Positions 37,600 to 46,047 of a stretch of 64,000 nucleotides of DNA are shown here, piece by piece. The stretch lies in the NCBI GenBank assembly GCA_947474645.1, contig CANJJD010000008.1, positions 44,334 through 108,333 of the forward strand, written 5' to 3'. The notes beneath the pieces were generated by a model, which saw nothing but the letters and a program-made list of their open reading frames with translations, had not been told where the DNA came from and did not search any database. The DNA is from Alphaproteobacteria bacterium (lineage in GTDB: Bacteria > Pseudomonadota > Alphaproteobacteria > Micropepsales > Micropepsaceae). Both the position numbers and the translations under genes were made by a program. Numbering within the stretch: position 1 is the stretch's first letter; the number at the start of each line of letters is the position of its first letter.

Positions 37600-38769
37600 T
37601 CAGCCGATTACGGCCCAGGCGTCCGGATAATAGCCGTTGAACGGCGAACGCGACGACACGGTATAGGCCCCCATGGCGCCGAACAACACATAATCGCCAT
37701 TGGCGATGCTGTCGGGCAGCAGCACTGGGCGCGGCAGCACATCGGCGCTGTCGCAGGTGGGACCATAGGCGCGGAAGGGGCGTTTCTCGCCGCTCAGCAT
37801 CTTGGCCTTGCCGCGGGCATCCAGGCTGATGCCGCTGGGCGGATAATCCTCGTCGAAACTCTTGAAGCGCTGTTCGTCGAAGCTGCCATAGATGCCGTCA
37901 TTGAGATACAGCCGGTCGCCGCGCCGCATGACGACTTGGGTCACCAGCGAGATGCCTGGCGCGCACAAGGCACGGCCTGGCTCGCACATCACATTCAGCT
38001 TGTCGCGGCCCAGCGTGTTCAGCGCTTCCTTGATCATGTCGAAATACCAGTGATAGGGCGGCGGCTCCTGTCCCGAATAGGCGGCCGGGAATCCGCCGCC
38101 GATATCCAGGGCCGCGATCTCAACACCAGAAAGCGCGATGGTGCGCTGGGCGATTTCGATCGCCTGGGCATAGGAGAAGGGCGACAGGCACTGCGAGCCG
38201 ACATGGAAGGTCAGGCAAGGCGCCGCGCCCGCCACCCGCACGCGCTTGAGCAGCTTGGCGGCTTCGGCGGGTCCGCAACCATACTTGCTGGACATTTCCA
38301 GCAGCGCGCCGCCCAACTGCGCCACCAGCCGCACAAACACGCGCAGCTTCTTGGGATTGGCGGTTTCGGCCAGCAGCTTTTCCAGCTCCGCGGCGCTGTC
38401 CACCACGAAATCGGTGACGCCGTGCTTTTCGAACGCGGCCTTGGCCTGGCCGGGCAGACGCACCGGCGCCATGAAATGGCAGACCGCGTCGGGCAGCAGG
38501 TTTTTCACCGCTTCGATCTCGCCCAGGCTGGCGGTATCGAAATGGCGGATGCCGGCATTCCACAAATGGGTCAGCGCCACCGGATGCGGATTGGCCTTCA
38601 CGGCATAGAGGACGTCGCCGGGGAAACCGTCCAGGAACTGCTTGGCGGCGGCGGCGAACTTGTCGGGATGCACCAGATAGAGCGGCTCGGATGGCTTGAG
38701 GCTTTCGATCGCCTTCAGGGCGGTCGCAAAACGGGGCAGGGCGTCAAAGCGAGAAGGCGCGTTCATCAT
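37600..38769 (-). CDS. group IV (alanine-racemase-fold) ornithine/lysine decarboxylase
   Basis: PLP enzyme of about 389 residues that makes putrescine (or cadaverine). PLP lysine in YAVKANPHP, the GGGFP glycine loop, CEPGRALC, and the active-site CDSADVL near the C-terminus are present. The start at 38769 or 38766 (MMNAPSRFDALPRFATALKAI) is preferred because the upstream reading runs through a terminator. The polyamine-type transporter at 61-63.6 kb may handle its product. Confidence 0.9.
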   Translation of the reverse strand: MMNAPSRFDALPRFATALKAIESLKPSEPLYLVHPDKFAAAAKQFLDGFPGDVLYAVKANPHPVALTHLWNAGIRHFDTASLGEIEAVKNLLPDAVCHFMAPVRLPGQAKAAFEKHGVTDFVVDSAAELEKLLAETANPKKLRVFVRLVAQLGGALLEMSSKYGCGPAEAAKLLKRVRVAGAAPCLTFHVGSQCLSPFSYAQAIEIAQRTIALSGVEIAALDIGGGFPAAYSGQEPPPYHWYFDMIKEALNTLGRDKLNVMCEPGRALCAPGISLVTQVVMRRGDRLYLNDGIYGSFDEQRFKSFDEDYPPSGISLDARGKAKMLSGEKRPFRAYGPTCDSADVLPRPVLLPDSIANGDYVLFGAMGAYTVSSRSPFNGYYPDAWAVIG

Positions 38770-38806
38770 TGCGTTTTGACCCTTCACAGCCTTCTGCGCA
38801 AGAAAA

Positions 38807-38832
38807 AAGGCCGCGCCCGGAGGCGCGGCCTT
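38807..38832 (-). terminator. terminator of the Spy-like gene
   Basis: 11-bp stem AAGGCCGCGCC/GGCGCGGCCTT around CGGA, followed on the minus strand by TTTTTTCTT. It separates the Spy-like gene from the decarboxylase gene. Confidence 0.9.
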
Positions 38833-38854
38833 CTTCATGACAGTTCGGTTGCTG

Positions 38855-39532
38855 TTACAGGCGCGGGGGCGCGTCGCCCATCGGCCGGCCATCCATCGCG
38901 CCGGGACCGCGGCCCATGCCATGGTGACGGCCCATGCCATGGTGACGGCCCATGCCGTGGTGGCGGCCGCCCATCATGCCGTGCATGCGTCCGCCCTTGC
39001 CGCGCATGGCGGCGCGGCTGAACGCCTGCTGCTGCTCGGGATTGAGCGCGGCATAGAGGGCGGTCAGGGACGGCCGCTCCGCATCCAAATCGGCCAGGCG
39101 GCGCTTGAGCATGGCTTCCTGCCGATCCAGCCGTTCCACCAGGTCGCGGCGCTGGCCGGGCTCGCGGCCTTCGCGGGCGGCGCAGTCGCCTTCATGTTGC
39201 TTGGCGGCTTGCAGGCTGGTCTGTTTCCAGCGCGCGAACAGCGGCTGCTGGGCGTCGGTCAGCGACAGCCTGGCTTCCAGGAATGCCAGTTTGCCGACCT
39301 TGCGGGCATAGCGCTCCTGGCACATCTGGCCGCGGCGCATGCCGCGATCCATCATGCGGTCCGGCGGCGGACCGGCTTCGGCGCGGGGGCCGCGATTATC
39401 GTCGGGGGCGAGTTGGGCGATCATGACCGGCTTGCGCGGGGTTTGCGCGGCGCTGGCATTGGCGATCAGGGCCGCGGTCGCCGCGCCGCACAGGACGAGC
39501 GATGCGACCAGGGGAAGAAGGGCTTTGCGCAT
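38855..39532 (-). CDS. Spy/CpxP-like periplasmic protein with His-rich tail
   Basis: 225 residues. A signal peptide (ending ANASA near residue 29) precedes a helical domain with two LTxxQ motifs (LSLTDAQQPLF and ALNPEQQQAF) typical of the Spy/CpxP family, which holds periplasmic chaperones and metal-responsive proteins. The C-terminus has three tandem copies of an 18-base unit (38913-38966) encoding HHGMGR repeats, a likely metal-binding tail. A CDS start at 39532 is the first that exposes the signal peptide. Confidence 0.85.
   Translation of the reverse strand: MRKALLPLVASLVLCGAATAALIANASAAQTPRKPVMIAQLAPDDNRGPRAEAGPPPDRMMDRGMRRGQMCQERYARKVGKLAFLEARLSLTDAQQPLFARWKQTSLQAAKQHEGDCAAREGREPGQRRDLVERLDRQEAMLKRRLADLDAERPSLTALYAALNPEQQQAFSRAAMRGKGGRMHGMMGGRHHGMGRHHGMGRHHGMGRGPGAMDGRPMGDAPPRL
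38913..38966 (-). repeat. three tandem 18-base units encoding HHGMGR
   Basis: Two units are identical; the third differs at two positions. Repeat number may vary between strains and would lengthen or shorten the His-Met-rich tail. Confidence 0.8.
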
Positions 39533-39659
39533 GGGGATTCCTCGAAGGTTCGAAAGTTGGCCGCGAGCCTGACAGGCGCGCGTGCCCTCCGCCGCTGAAT
39601 AAGGCGTAATCCGCATGAACCGGGGATGAATGGTGGCCGGGCCAGCCCGAACCTGTCGG

Positions 39660-40157
39660 CTAATTAACGCGGCCCGCGCGCAACTCGCGGATGGTCTTCT
39701 TGCCATCGCTGGACGGCTGATAGACGTCGGTCATCTCGCTTAACGCGCGATTGAACATGTCGAGCGTGAAATGATCCGGCACTTCCCAGGCGTCGAAGCC
39801 GACCCGGTGCTGGTAATTCACCTGGTCGTAGAGAAAATCGCCTATGGCGCGGATCTCGCCGGTGAAGCCCAACCGGGTGCGCAGGATGCGCGCCCAGGAA
39901 AAAGCGCGGCCGTCGCGGAATTTGGGGAATTCCAGAGCAATCAGCGCGAAGTGGTTGACGTCCGCACCCAGCAGTTCGGGATTTTCGCTGGATTGCAGGC
40001 GGATGCCGACCGGCGTGTTGCGGGCCAGCAGCGTCTCGCGATCCTTCTGGAAGCGCGCCAGCGACACCAGCACCGGGCCATCGGGAAGCGCGGCATCATC
40101 GGCCACGGGCGCATAGGCATCCTGCGCGTAAGCGCCGCTCTTGATCAGCTTGGTCAC
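39660..40157 (-). CDS. DUF934 family protein of sulfite reduction
   Basis: 165 residues: ALPDGPVLVSLARFQKDRETLLARNTPVGIRLQSSENPELLGADVNHFALIALEFPKFRDGRAFSWARILRTRLGFTGEIRAIGDFLYDQVNYQHRVGFDAWEV. DUF934 proteins are commonly coded beside sulfite reductase in proteobacteria and are thought to assist it, perhaps as an electron-transfer or assembly factor. It overlaps the reductase gene by 4 bases. Confidence 0.88.
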   Translation of the reverse strand: MTKLIKSGAYAQDAYAPVADDAALPDGPVLVSLARFQKDRETLLARNTPVGIRLQSSENPELLGADVNHFALIALEFPKFRDGRAFSWARILRTRLGFTGEIRAIGDFLYDQVNYQHRVGFDAWEVPDHFTLDMFNRALSEMTDVYQPSSDGKKTIRELRAGRVN

Positions 40158-41836
40158 GCCGCCACCGTCTCCTGATAGGCGGCGGCCTTGAACTTCTCCA
40201 TGCCGATGCGGCGATAGGTATCCAGGAAGCGCTCGCCATCCTTGCGCTCGGCCAGATAGGCATTGACCACGCGCTCGACGGCGTCGGCGATTTCATGTTC
40301 GCCAAAGCCCGGCCCCATGATGGTGCCGATGGAGGCGTCTTCGGCGCCCGAGCCGCCCAGCACGAGCTGGTAGAATTCCACGCCCTTCTTGTCCACGCCC
40401 AGGATGCCGATATGGCCGGCATGGTGGTGGCCGCAGGCATTGATGCAGCCGGAAATCTTGATCTTCAGTTCGCCGATCTGGTGCTGACGGTCCAGATTCT
40501 CAAAACGCCGGGCGATGTCCTGCGCGATGGGAATGGAGCGGGCATTGGCCAGGTCGCAATAATCCAGGCCGGGGCAGGCGATGATGTCGGTGATCAACCC
40601 GGCATTGGGCGAGGCGAAATCCAGTTCCTTCAGCTTGGCGTAAATCGCCGGCAGGTCCTTCTTGCGGACATGCGGCAGCACCAGGTTCTGCTCATGCGTC
40701 ACCCGCACTTCACCCAGGCTGAACTGGTCCATCAGGTCGGCGATGGCGTCCATCTGGGCCGAAGTGGCATCGCCCGGCACCTGGCCCGGCGTCTTCAGGG
40801 TGATGGTGGCAATGGCATAGCCGGGGGCGCGATGCTTGTGGGTATTGGTTTTCACCCAGTTGGCGAAATCCTTGCCGGCGTCCGGCATCGTGTCGGACAG
40901 GCCGGTCTCGAACTTGGGCGGCGCGAAATAAGCGGTGATGCGGTCCAGTTCGTCCTTCGGCAATTGCAGGGCGCCGCCGCGCTTGATCTCGTCGAACTCG
41001 CGCGCCACCCGCTTGCGCATCTCTTCCGGACCGATGGCGTTGATCAGGATCTTGATGCGCTGCTTGTGGATGTTGTCGCGGCGGCTGTCCTGGTTGTAGA
41101 CGCGCAAGACCGCTTCCAGATAGGCGAGGATATCGTCCCGCTCCACGAAGTCGCGCATCACATGGGCGATATAGGGGGTGCGGCCCATGCCGCCGCCGGC
41201 CATCACCTTGTAGCCGATGCGGCCTTCGGCGTTGCGGACGACCTGCACCGCCATATCGTGATACTGCAGCGCCGCGCGGTCCTTTTCGCAGGCGCCGACG
41301 GCGATCTTGAACTTGCGGGCCAGGAAGACGAATTCGGGATGCAGGCTCGACCATTGGCGGATGATCTCGGCCAGGGGACGCGGGTCCTCGATCTCTTCAT
41401 CCGTGGCGCCGGCAAACTGGTCGGCGGTGACGTTGCGAATGCAATTGCCGCTGGTCTGGATGCAATGCATCTCCACTTCGGCCAGCTCGCGCAGGATGGC
41501 GGGCACATCCACCAGCTTGATCCAGTTCAGCTGCAGATTCTGGCGGGTGGTGAAGTGGCCGAAATCCTTGTCATAGGTGCGGGTGATGTGCGCCAGCTTG
41601 CGCACCTGTTTGGATGACAGGGTGCCGTAAGGCACGGCGATGCGCAGCATGTAGGCATGCAGTTGCAGATACAGGCCATTCATCAGCCGCAGCGGCTTGA
41701 ACTGGTCTTCGGTCAGTTCACCCTTGAGACGCCGTTCCACCTGACCGGCAAACTGCTCGACCCGCTCGCTGACAAAGCGCGCGTCGAACTCGTCATAGCG
41801 GTACATGTTGGGTTCGACCTGCTTGGGATTAAGCAT
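40154..41836 (-). CDS. cysI: assimilatory sulfite reductase (ferredoxin/flavoprotein-type hemoprotein)
   Basis: 560-residue siroheme/4Fe-4S enzyme reducing sulfite to sulfide for cysteine synthesis. Both half-repeats are present (QNLQLNWIKLVDVPAILREL and VTHEQNLVLPHVRKKDLPAIYAKL). The cluster cysteines are in CPGLDYCDLA and SGCINACGHHHAGHIGILGVDKKG. Nitrite reductase is the main alternative, but the flanking DUF2849 and DUF934 genes point to sulfite. Confidence 0.93.
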   Translation of the reverse strand: MLNPKQVEPNMYRYDEFDARFVSERVEQFAGQVERRLKGELTEDQFKPLRLMNGLYLQLHAYMLRIAVPYGTLSSKQVRKLAHITRTYDKDFGHFTTRQNLQLNWIKLVDVPAILRELAEVEMHCIQTSGNCIRNVTADQFAGATDEEIEDPRPLAEIIRQWSSLHPEFVFLARKFKIAVGACEKDRAALQYHDMAVQVVRNAEGRIGYKVMAGGGMGRTPYIAHVMRDFVERDDILAYLEAVLRVYNQDSRRDNIHKQRIKILINAIGPEEMRKRVAREFDEIKRGGALQLPKDELDRITAYFAPPKFETGLSDTMPDAGKDFANWVKTNTHKHRAPGYAIATITLKTPGQVPGDATSAQMDAIADLMDQFSLGEVRVTHEQNLVLPHVRKKDLPAIYAKLKELDFASPNAGLITDIIACPGLDYCDLANARSIPIAQDIARRFENLDRQHQIGELKIKISGCINACGHHHAGHIGILGVDKKGVEFYQLVLGGSGAEDASIGTIMGPGFGEHEIADAVERVVNAYLAERKDGERFLDTYRRIGMEKFKAAAYQETVAA

Positions 41837-42119
41837 TGATCTGGCCCGCCTGCTTGCCGGTATGGGGATGCACCGTGGGCCCGGCGGCGCGGATGATTTC
41901 GCGCTCCTTCACCGGCACGATCTTGCCGTTCACGTCGCGCACTTCGAACAGATAGGGCGCCACGAAGCTGTTGTCGGTGAGTTCCGCGGTGGCCGCTGCC
42001 AGCGCCGCATCGGCGGATCCCTGGTCGGCATAAACTTCGCCATCGGCGAGCAACGGCACCCAGCCGCTGCCCTTGCGGTACAGCACATCGCCATCGCGCA
42101 GGCGATTGGCGGTGAGCAT
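41829..42119 (-). CDS. DUF2849 family protein
   Basis: 96 residues from MLTANRLRDGDVLYRKGSGWVPLLADGEVYAD; starts at 42146 or 42164 are also possible. DUF2849 proteins are found at the start of alphaproteobacterial sulfite-reduction operons. Its end overlaps the reductase start by 8 bases. Its exact role is unknown. Confidence 0.85.
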   Translation of the reverse strand: MLTANRLRDGDVLYRKGSGWVPLLADGEVYADQGSADAALAAATAELTDNSFVAPYLFEVRDVNGKIVPVKEREIIRAAGPTVHPHTGKQAGQINA

Positions 42120-42287
42120 CTGGGGACCTTGATTTTGGTGGGCCATGGAGGCGGGAAAGACCATGACCGGGGGTCGAAATCAAGACTTCAACATGTCGCG
42201 GGTGTAGTTTTACAGGAACAACAAGAAATATTTGTATTATCTAGTCCGGCTTCCCGGGCATTATCGGGAAAACAGGGGATTCGTCGC

Positions 42288-43538
42288 GTGCCGCCCAAAC
42301 CACTCAGCCTGCCGCAGCTCGGCGCCGTGGTGGCTGGCAATGCCCTGGAATTCTACGACTTCCTCACCTTCAGTTTTTTCGCCGTCCAGATCGGGCAAGT
42401 GTTCTTCCCCGGCAAGGACACGACCAGCAGCCTGCTGTTCACGCTGGCCACCTTCGGCGTGGGCTTCGCCACCCGTCCGCTGGGCGGGGTGGTGATCGGC
42501 ACCCTGGGCGACAGTTGGGGACGCAAGCCCGCCATGCTGTTTTCCTTCGGGCTGATGGGCGTGTCGGTGGTGGGACTGGCATTGACTCCGTCCTTCGCTC
42601 TCATCGGTTGGTATGCGCCGGCGCTGGCGGTGATGTTCCGGCTGCTGCAGGGATTTGCGCTGGGCGGCGAAGTGGGCCCCACCACCGCCTTCCTTCTGGA
42701 AGTGGCGCCGCCGCACCGGCGCGGCCTGTACGTCTCGCTGCAGAATGCCACCCAGTATCTCGCCACCCTGGCGGCCGGTCTGGTGGGCCTGATCCTGGCC
42801 AACATCCTGTCGCCGCAGGCGCTGACCGATTACGGCTGGCGCATCGCGCTGTTGATCGGTGCCGCGGTGGTGCCGTTTGCGCTGATCATCCGCCGCCAAC
42901 TGCCCGAGACCTTGCACGAGACGCGCGCCCGGCCCGGCAAGGGCGCGTCAATGGGCGGGCTGTTGTGGGTGGCGGTACTGGGGCTTTGCATGCTGGCCAG
43001 CGCCACCATCGGCACTTACACGATGAATTACATGACCACCTTCGCCAATCACACGCTGGGCTTTCCGGCGTCCTGGTCCTTTGCCGCCACCATCGTGGTG
43101 GGCGCCTCGGCCATGGCCGGCGCGCTGGTGGCCGGAACGGTGAGCGACCGGGTGGGACGCAAGCCGGTGATGATTGGGGCCAGCCTGATGCTGCTGGGGC
43201 TGGTGGTGCCCTGCTTCACCATCATGGTGCATTACCATTCGCTGGTGGTGCTGCTGTTGGGCACCGGCCTGATGTCGGTGTTCGTGGGCATGTGCGCCGC
43301 GGGCGCGGTGATCAGCCTGGCCGAAAGCCTGCCGGTCAATCTGCGCGCCGGATCGCTGGGCATCGTCTATGCCTTGTCCATCGCCAGCTTCGGCGGCACG
43401 GCGCAGTTCATGGTCACCTGGCTGATCGGGGTGACCGGCTCACCACTGGCGCCGGCCTGGTACATGACGGGTGCGGTGGCGCTGGGGCTGGTGGCTATGC
43501 TGATGATGCGCGAAAGCGCGCCCATCAAGAGGCGCTGA
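42288..43538 (+). CDS. MHS-family MFS transporter
   Basis: 416 residues from a GTG start. Twelve predicted helices; loop motif GDSWGRKPAMLFSFGLMG and the later GTVSDRVGRKPVMIGASL are the major-facilitator signatures. The opening GAVVAGNALEFYDFLTFSFFAVQIGQVFFP and the LLQGFALGGEVGPTTAFLLE segment match the metabolite:H+ symporter subfamily (ProP/KgtP/ShiA type). Substrate unknown, perhaps a dicarboxylate or betaine. Convergent with the ABC permease, overlapping it by 14 bases. Confidence 0.88.
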   Translation: MPPKPLSLPQLGAVVAGNALEFYDFLTFSFFAVQIGQVFFPGKDTTSSLLFTLATFGVGFATRPLGGVVIGTLGDSWGRKPAMLFSFGLMGVSVVGLALTPSFALIGWYAPALAVMFRLLQGFALGGEVGPTTAFLLEVAPPHRRGLYVSLQNATQYLATLAAGLVGLILANILSPQALTDYGWRIALLIGAAVVPFALIIRRQLPETLHETRARPGKGASMGGLLWVAVLGLCMLASATIGTYTMNYMTTFANHTLGFPASWSFAATIVVGASAMAGALVAGTVSDRVGRKPVMIGASLMLLGLVVPCFTIMVHYHSLVVLLLGTGLMSVFVGMCAAGAVISLAESLPVNLRAGSLGIVYALSIASFGGTAQFMVTWLIGVTGSPLAPAWYMTGAVALGLVAMLMMRESAPIKRR

Positions 43539-44307
43539 TCGCGCTTTCGTGCCAGCGCCGCAACAGCCACCATTCCATTAGCGACAGCGCCGCGAAGATC
43601 AGCACACCGGTCGCCGCCAGCAGCGCCAGCGCGGCGAACAGGGTGGCGATCTCCAGCCGGTTGCCGGATTCCACGATGCGCCAGGCCAGCCCCGTGGCGG
43701 TGCCCGAGCCGGCGACAAACTCCGCCACCACTGCGCCGATCAGGGCCAGGCCGCCCGCCGTTTTCATCCCCGACAGGATATAGGGCAGGGCGGTGGGCAG
43801 GCGGATGCGCCACAAGGTCTGTGCGCGTGACGCGCCATAGAGCCGCGTCAGGTCGATCAAGTTAAAGTCGGCGCTTTTCAAGCCAAGCGTCGCGCCTGCC
43901 AGGATGGGAAAAAAAGCCACGATGGTGGCGATGATCACCAGCGCCAGGTTGATGCGCTCAAACCCCACCCAGATCAGGATCAGTGGTGCGATGGCGACCA
44001 CCGGTGTCACCTGCAGGATCACGGCATAGGGATAAAGCGTGCGCTCCAGCAGGCGGCTTTGCGAAAATGCGATAGCGGTGGCGATGCCCAGCACACAGGC
44101 GGCGGCGAAGGCTTCCAGGGTGACAGTGAGGGTGGAGGCCAGTGCCGCCATCAGCGAACCAAGATTTTCAGTGAAAGCGCGTGCGATGGCCGAAGGCGCC
44201 GGCAGGACATAGACGGGCACCTGCCAATGGCTGACTGCCCATTCCCATCCCGCCAGCAGCAACGCGGCCACGGCCAACGGCAAGGCGATGTCTGCTACGC
44301 GCTTCAT
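43525..44307 (-). CDS. ABC transporter permease (SsuC/TauC type)
   Basis: 260 residues from the ATG at 44307. Six transmembrane helices and the EAA-type loop ([41 protein letters not shown]) define a binding-protein-dependent importer permease of the nitrate/sulfonate/taurine group. The start overlaps the ATPase stop (ATGA). See the binding protein at 45023 for substrate thoughts. Confidence 0.9.
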   Translation of the reverse strand: MKRVADIALPLAVAALLLAGWEWAVSHWQVPVYVLPAPSAIARAFTENLGSLMAALASTLTVTLEAFAAACVLGIATAIAFSQSRLLERTLYPYAVILQVTPVVAIAPLILIWVGFERINLALVIIATIVAFFPILAGATLGLKSADFNLIDLTRLYGASRAQTLWRIRLPTALPYILSGMKTAGGLALIGAVVAEFVAGSGTATGLAWRIVESGNRLEIATLFAALALLAATGVLIFAALSLMEWWLLRRWHESAISAS

Positions 44308-45026
44308 GCCGCCACCGAACTGTTGAGGGTGGCGGAGATGCTGCGCTGGGCCTCGATGGTGGCGGGCGCAAGACGGTTGTCGCGCCCACCCGGCAAAACG
44401 ATATCGGCGGCGATGCGGCCGGGGCGCGGCGTCATCACCAGCACGCGCTGAGACAGGTAACTGCTTTCGCTGACGCTGTGGGTGACGAACAACACTGTCA
44501 GCCCGTCTTCGCGCCACAGCTTGAGCAGATCATCGCCCAGGCCGTTGCGGGTGATTTCATCCAGCGCCGCGAAAGGCTCGTCCAGCAGCAGCAGTTGCGG
44601 CTCTGCCGCCAATGCGCGAGCGATGGACACCCGCATCTTCATGCCGCCGGACAATTCGCGGGGGAAGGCGTGTTCAAACCCCGCCAATCCCACCCGCGCC
44701 AGGGCGGCGGCGGCGCGGGCATCCGCCTCGCCGCGCGCCACATGCTTCAAATCCAGCGGCAACCGCGCATTGGTCAGGGCATCTGCCCAGGGCATCAAGG
44801 TGTGATCCTGGAAGACAAAGCCGATTTCCGGTTTGCCATTTGCATATGTCACCGTTCCCGCATCGGGTTGCAGCAATCCTGCGGCCAGTCTCAGCGCCGT
44901 GGACTTGCCGCAGCCGCTGGGCCCCAGCAAGGAAACGAATTCACCGCGCTCGACCGCAAAGGAAAGATCGCTGACTGCCTGCACGCCATTTGCGAAGCGC
45001 TTGGCGATGCCCGACAGCGCGATCAT
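44304..45026 (-). CDS. ABC transporter ATP-binding protein (SsuB/TauB type)
   Basis: 240 residues. Walker [11 protein letters not shown]-loop [17 protein letters not shown], signature [15 protein letters not shown] and Walker [13 protein letters not shown] are all intact. It overlaps the permease and binding-protein genes at both ends (stop/start overlaps of 4 bases), so the three form one operon: binding protein, ATPase, permease. Confidence 0.93.
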   Translation of the reverse strand: MIALSGIAKRFANGVQAVSDLSFAVERGEFVSLLGPSGCGKSTALRLAAGLLQPDAGTVTYANGKPEIGFVFQDHTLMPWADALTNARLPLDLKHVARGEADARAAAALARVGLAGFEHAFPRELSGGMKMRVSIARALAAEPQLLLLDEPFAALDEITRNGLGDDLLKLWREDGLTVLFVTHSVSESSYLSQRVLVMTPRPGRIAADIVLPGGRDNRLAPATIEAQRSISATLNSSVAA

Positions 45027-46006
45027 CGAAACTTCTGCAGGGTGCCGCGCACGAAGCGAAGGTCATAGGCCTTGGTGTAATCCAGGCCTTTTGGATAAAG
45101 CCCTTCCGACGCCATGGTGTCGTAGAAGCGCTTCCACTGAACCTGGGTCATGCTGCCCAAGCCGAAGACGCGGCCATCGCCGCTCAGCAGCATCTCGTGC
45201 TCCTTCATCTTGTCCAGCGCCTGTTTCAGGATGGCGTCGGTCATGTCGGGATTCTGTTTTTTAATCAGCGCATTGCCCTTGGCCGGGTTGTCCAGGTAAT
45301 GCAGCCAGCCGTCGCGCGTGGCATCGACAAAAGCCTGCACCGCCTTGGGGTCGGTATCGATCCATTTCTGCGGCACCAGCACCATGTTGGCATAGCCGGG
45401 ATAGCCGTAATCGGAGAGCAGGAAAATCTTGGGCGTGAAATGCGCCTGCTGCTGCACCGTGAAAGGCTCGCTGGTGAGATAGCCTTCCTGGATGGCGTTG
45501 GGGTCCAGGATGAAGGGCGCCAGGTTGTAGGTGTATTTGCGGATCTGCTTGTCGGAAAATCCGAACTTGGCGCGCAGCCAGGGCCAGAAGGCGCTCATGG
45601 TGGCGGACGACACCAGCACCGGCTTGCCGCGCATGTCGGCCAGGGAATTTATGTCGCGGCGCGGATGCGACATCAGCACCTGCGGATCTTTCTGGAAGAT
45701 CGCCATCACCGCGCGCACCGGCACGCCGGTCTTGACCATGTTCAGCGAGATGAAGCTGTTGGAGCCCATGCCGAAATCGGCCGCCCCGCCCGCCAGAAGC
45801 TGCGGCACGTTTACGTCGGGCCCGCCCTGGAGGATCTTCACTTCCAATCCGCGCTTGGCATACAGCCCTTCGGCCAGCGCCTGGTAGAAGCCGCCATGCT
45901 CGGCCTGCGCCTTCCAGTCGGTGACAAAACGGATGGTGGTGGCGGCCGCCGCCGGCTGCAGCAGGGACGCGATGATGGCGAATGACAGGAAGGCGCGGCG
46001 GATCAT
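45023..46006 (-). CDS. ABC transporter substrate-binding protein (NMT1/THI5-like)
   Basis: 327 residues with a signal peptide (ending AAAA, residue 22) and the NMT1/THI5-like fold: [62 protein letters not shown]. The opening [11 protein letters not shown] resembles pyrimidine-precursor (ThiY-like) binders more than classical SsuA, but the sulfite-reductase cluster 3 kb away also suits an organosulfonate. Substrate unresolved. Confidence 0.85.
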   Translation of the reverse strand: MIRRAFLSFAIIASLLQPAAAATTIRFVTDWKAQAEHGGFYQALAEGLYAKRGLEVKILQGGPDVNVPQLLAGGAADFGMGSNSFISLNMVKTGVPVRAVMAIFQKDPQVLMSHPRRDINSLADMRGKPVLVSSATMSAFWPWLRAKFGFSDKQIRKYTYNLAPFILDPNAIQEGYLTSEPFTVQQQAHFTPKIFLLSDYGYPGYANMVLVPQKWIDTDPKAVQAFVDATRDGWLHYLDNPAKGNALIKKQNPDMTDAILKQALDKMKEHEMLLSGDGRVFGLGSMTQVQWKRFYDTMASEGLYPKGLDYTKAYDLRFVRGTLQKFR

Positions 46007-46047
46007 GCCCGCCTTATAGCAAGTTTTTTTGCGAAAGCCGCGGGGTC

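Noticed and set aside
38770..38940. An N-terminal extension of the decarboxylase
   Set aside because: It would translate through the Spy-like gene's terminator and its 3' coding repeats; the start at 38769 gives the normal family length.
38913..38966. A CRISPR-like or regulatory repeat array
   Set aside because: The 18-base units are in-frame codons for the HHGMGR tail and have no spacers.
42165..42287. A riboswitch between DUF2849 and the MHS transporter
   Set aside because: The 120 bases show no recognisable SAM, TPP or similar conserved core.
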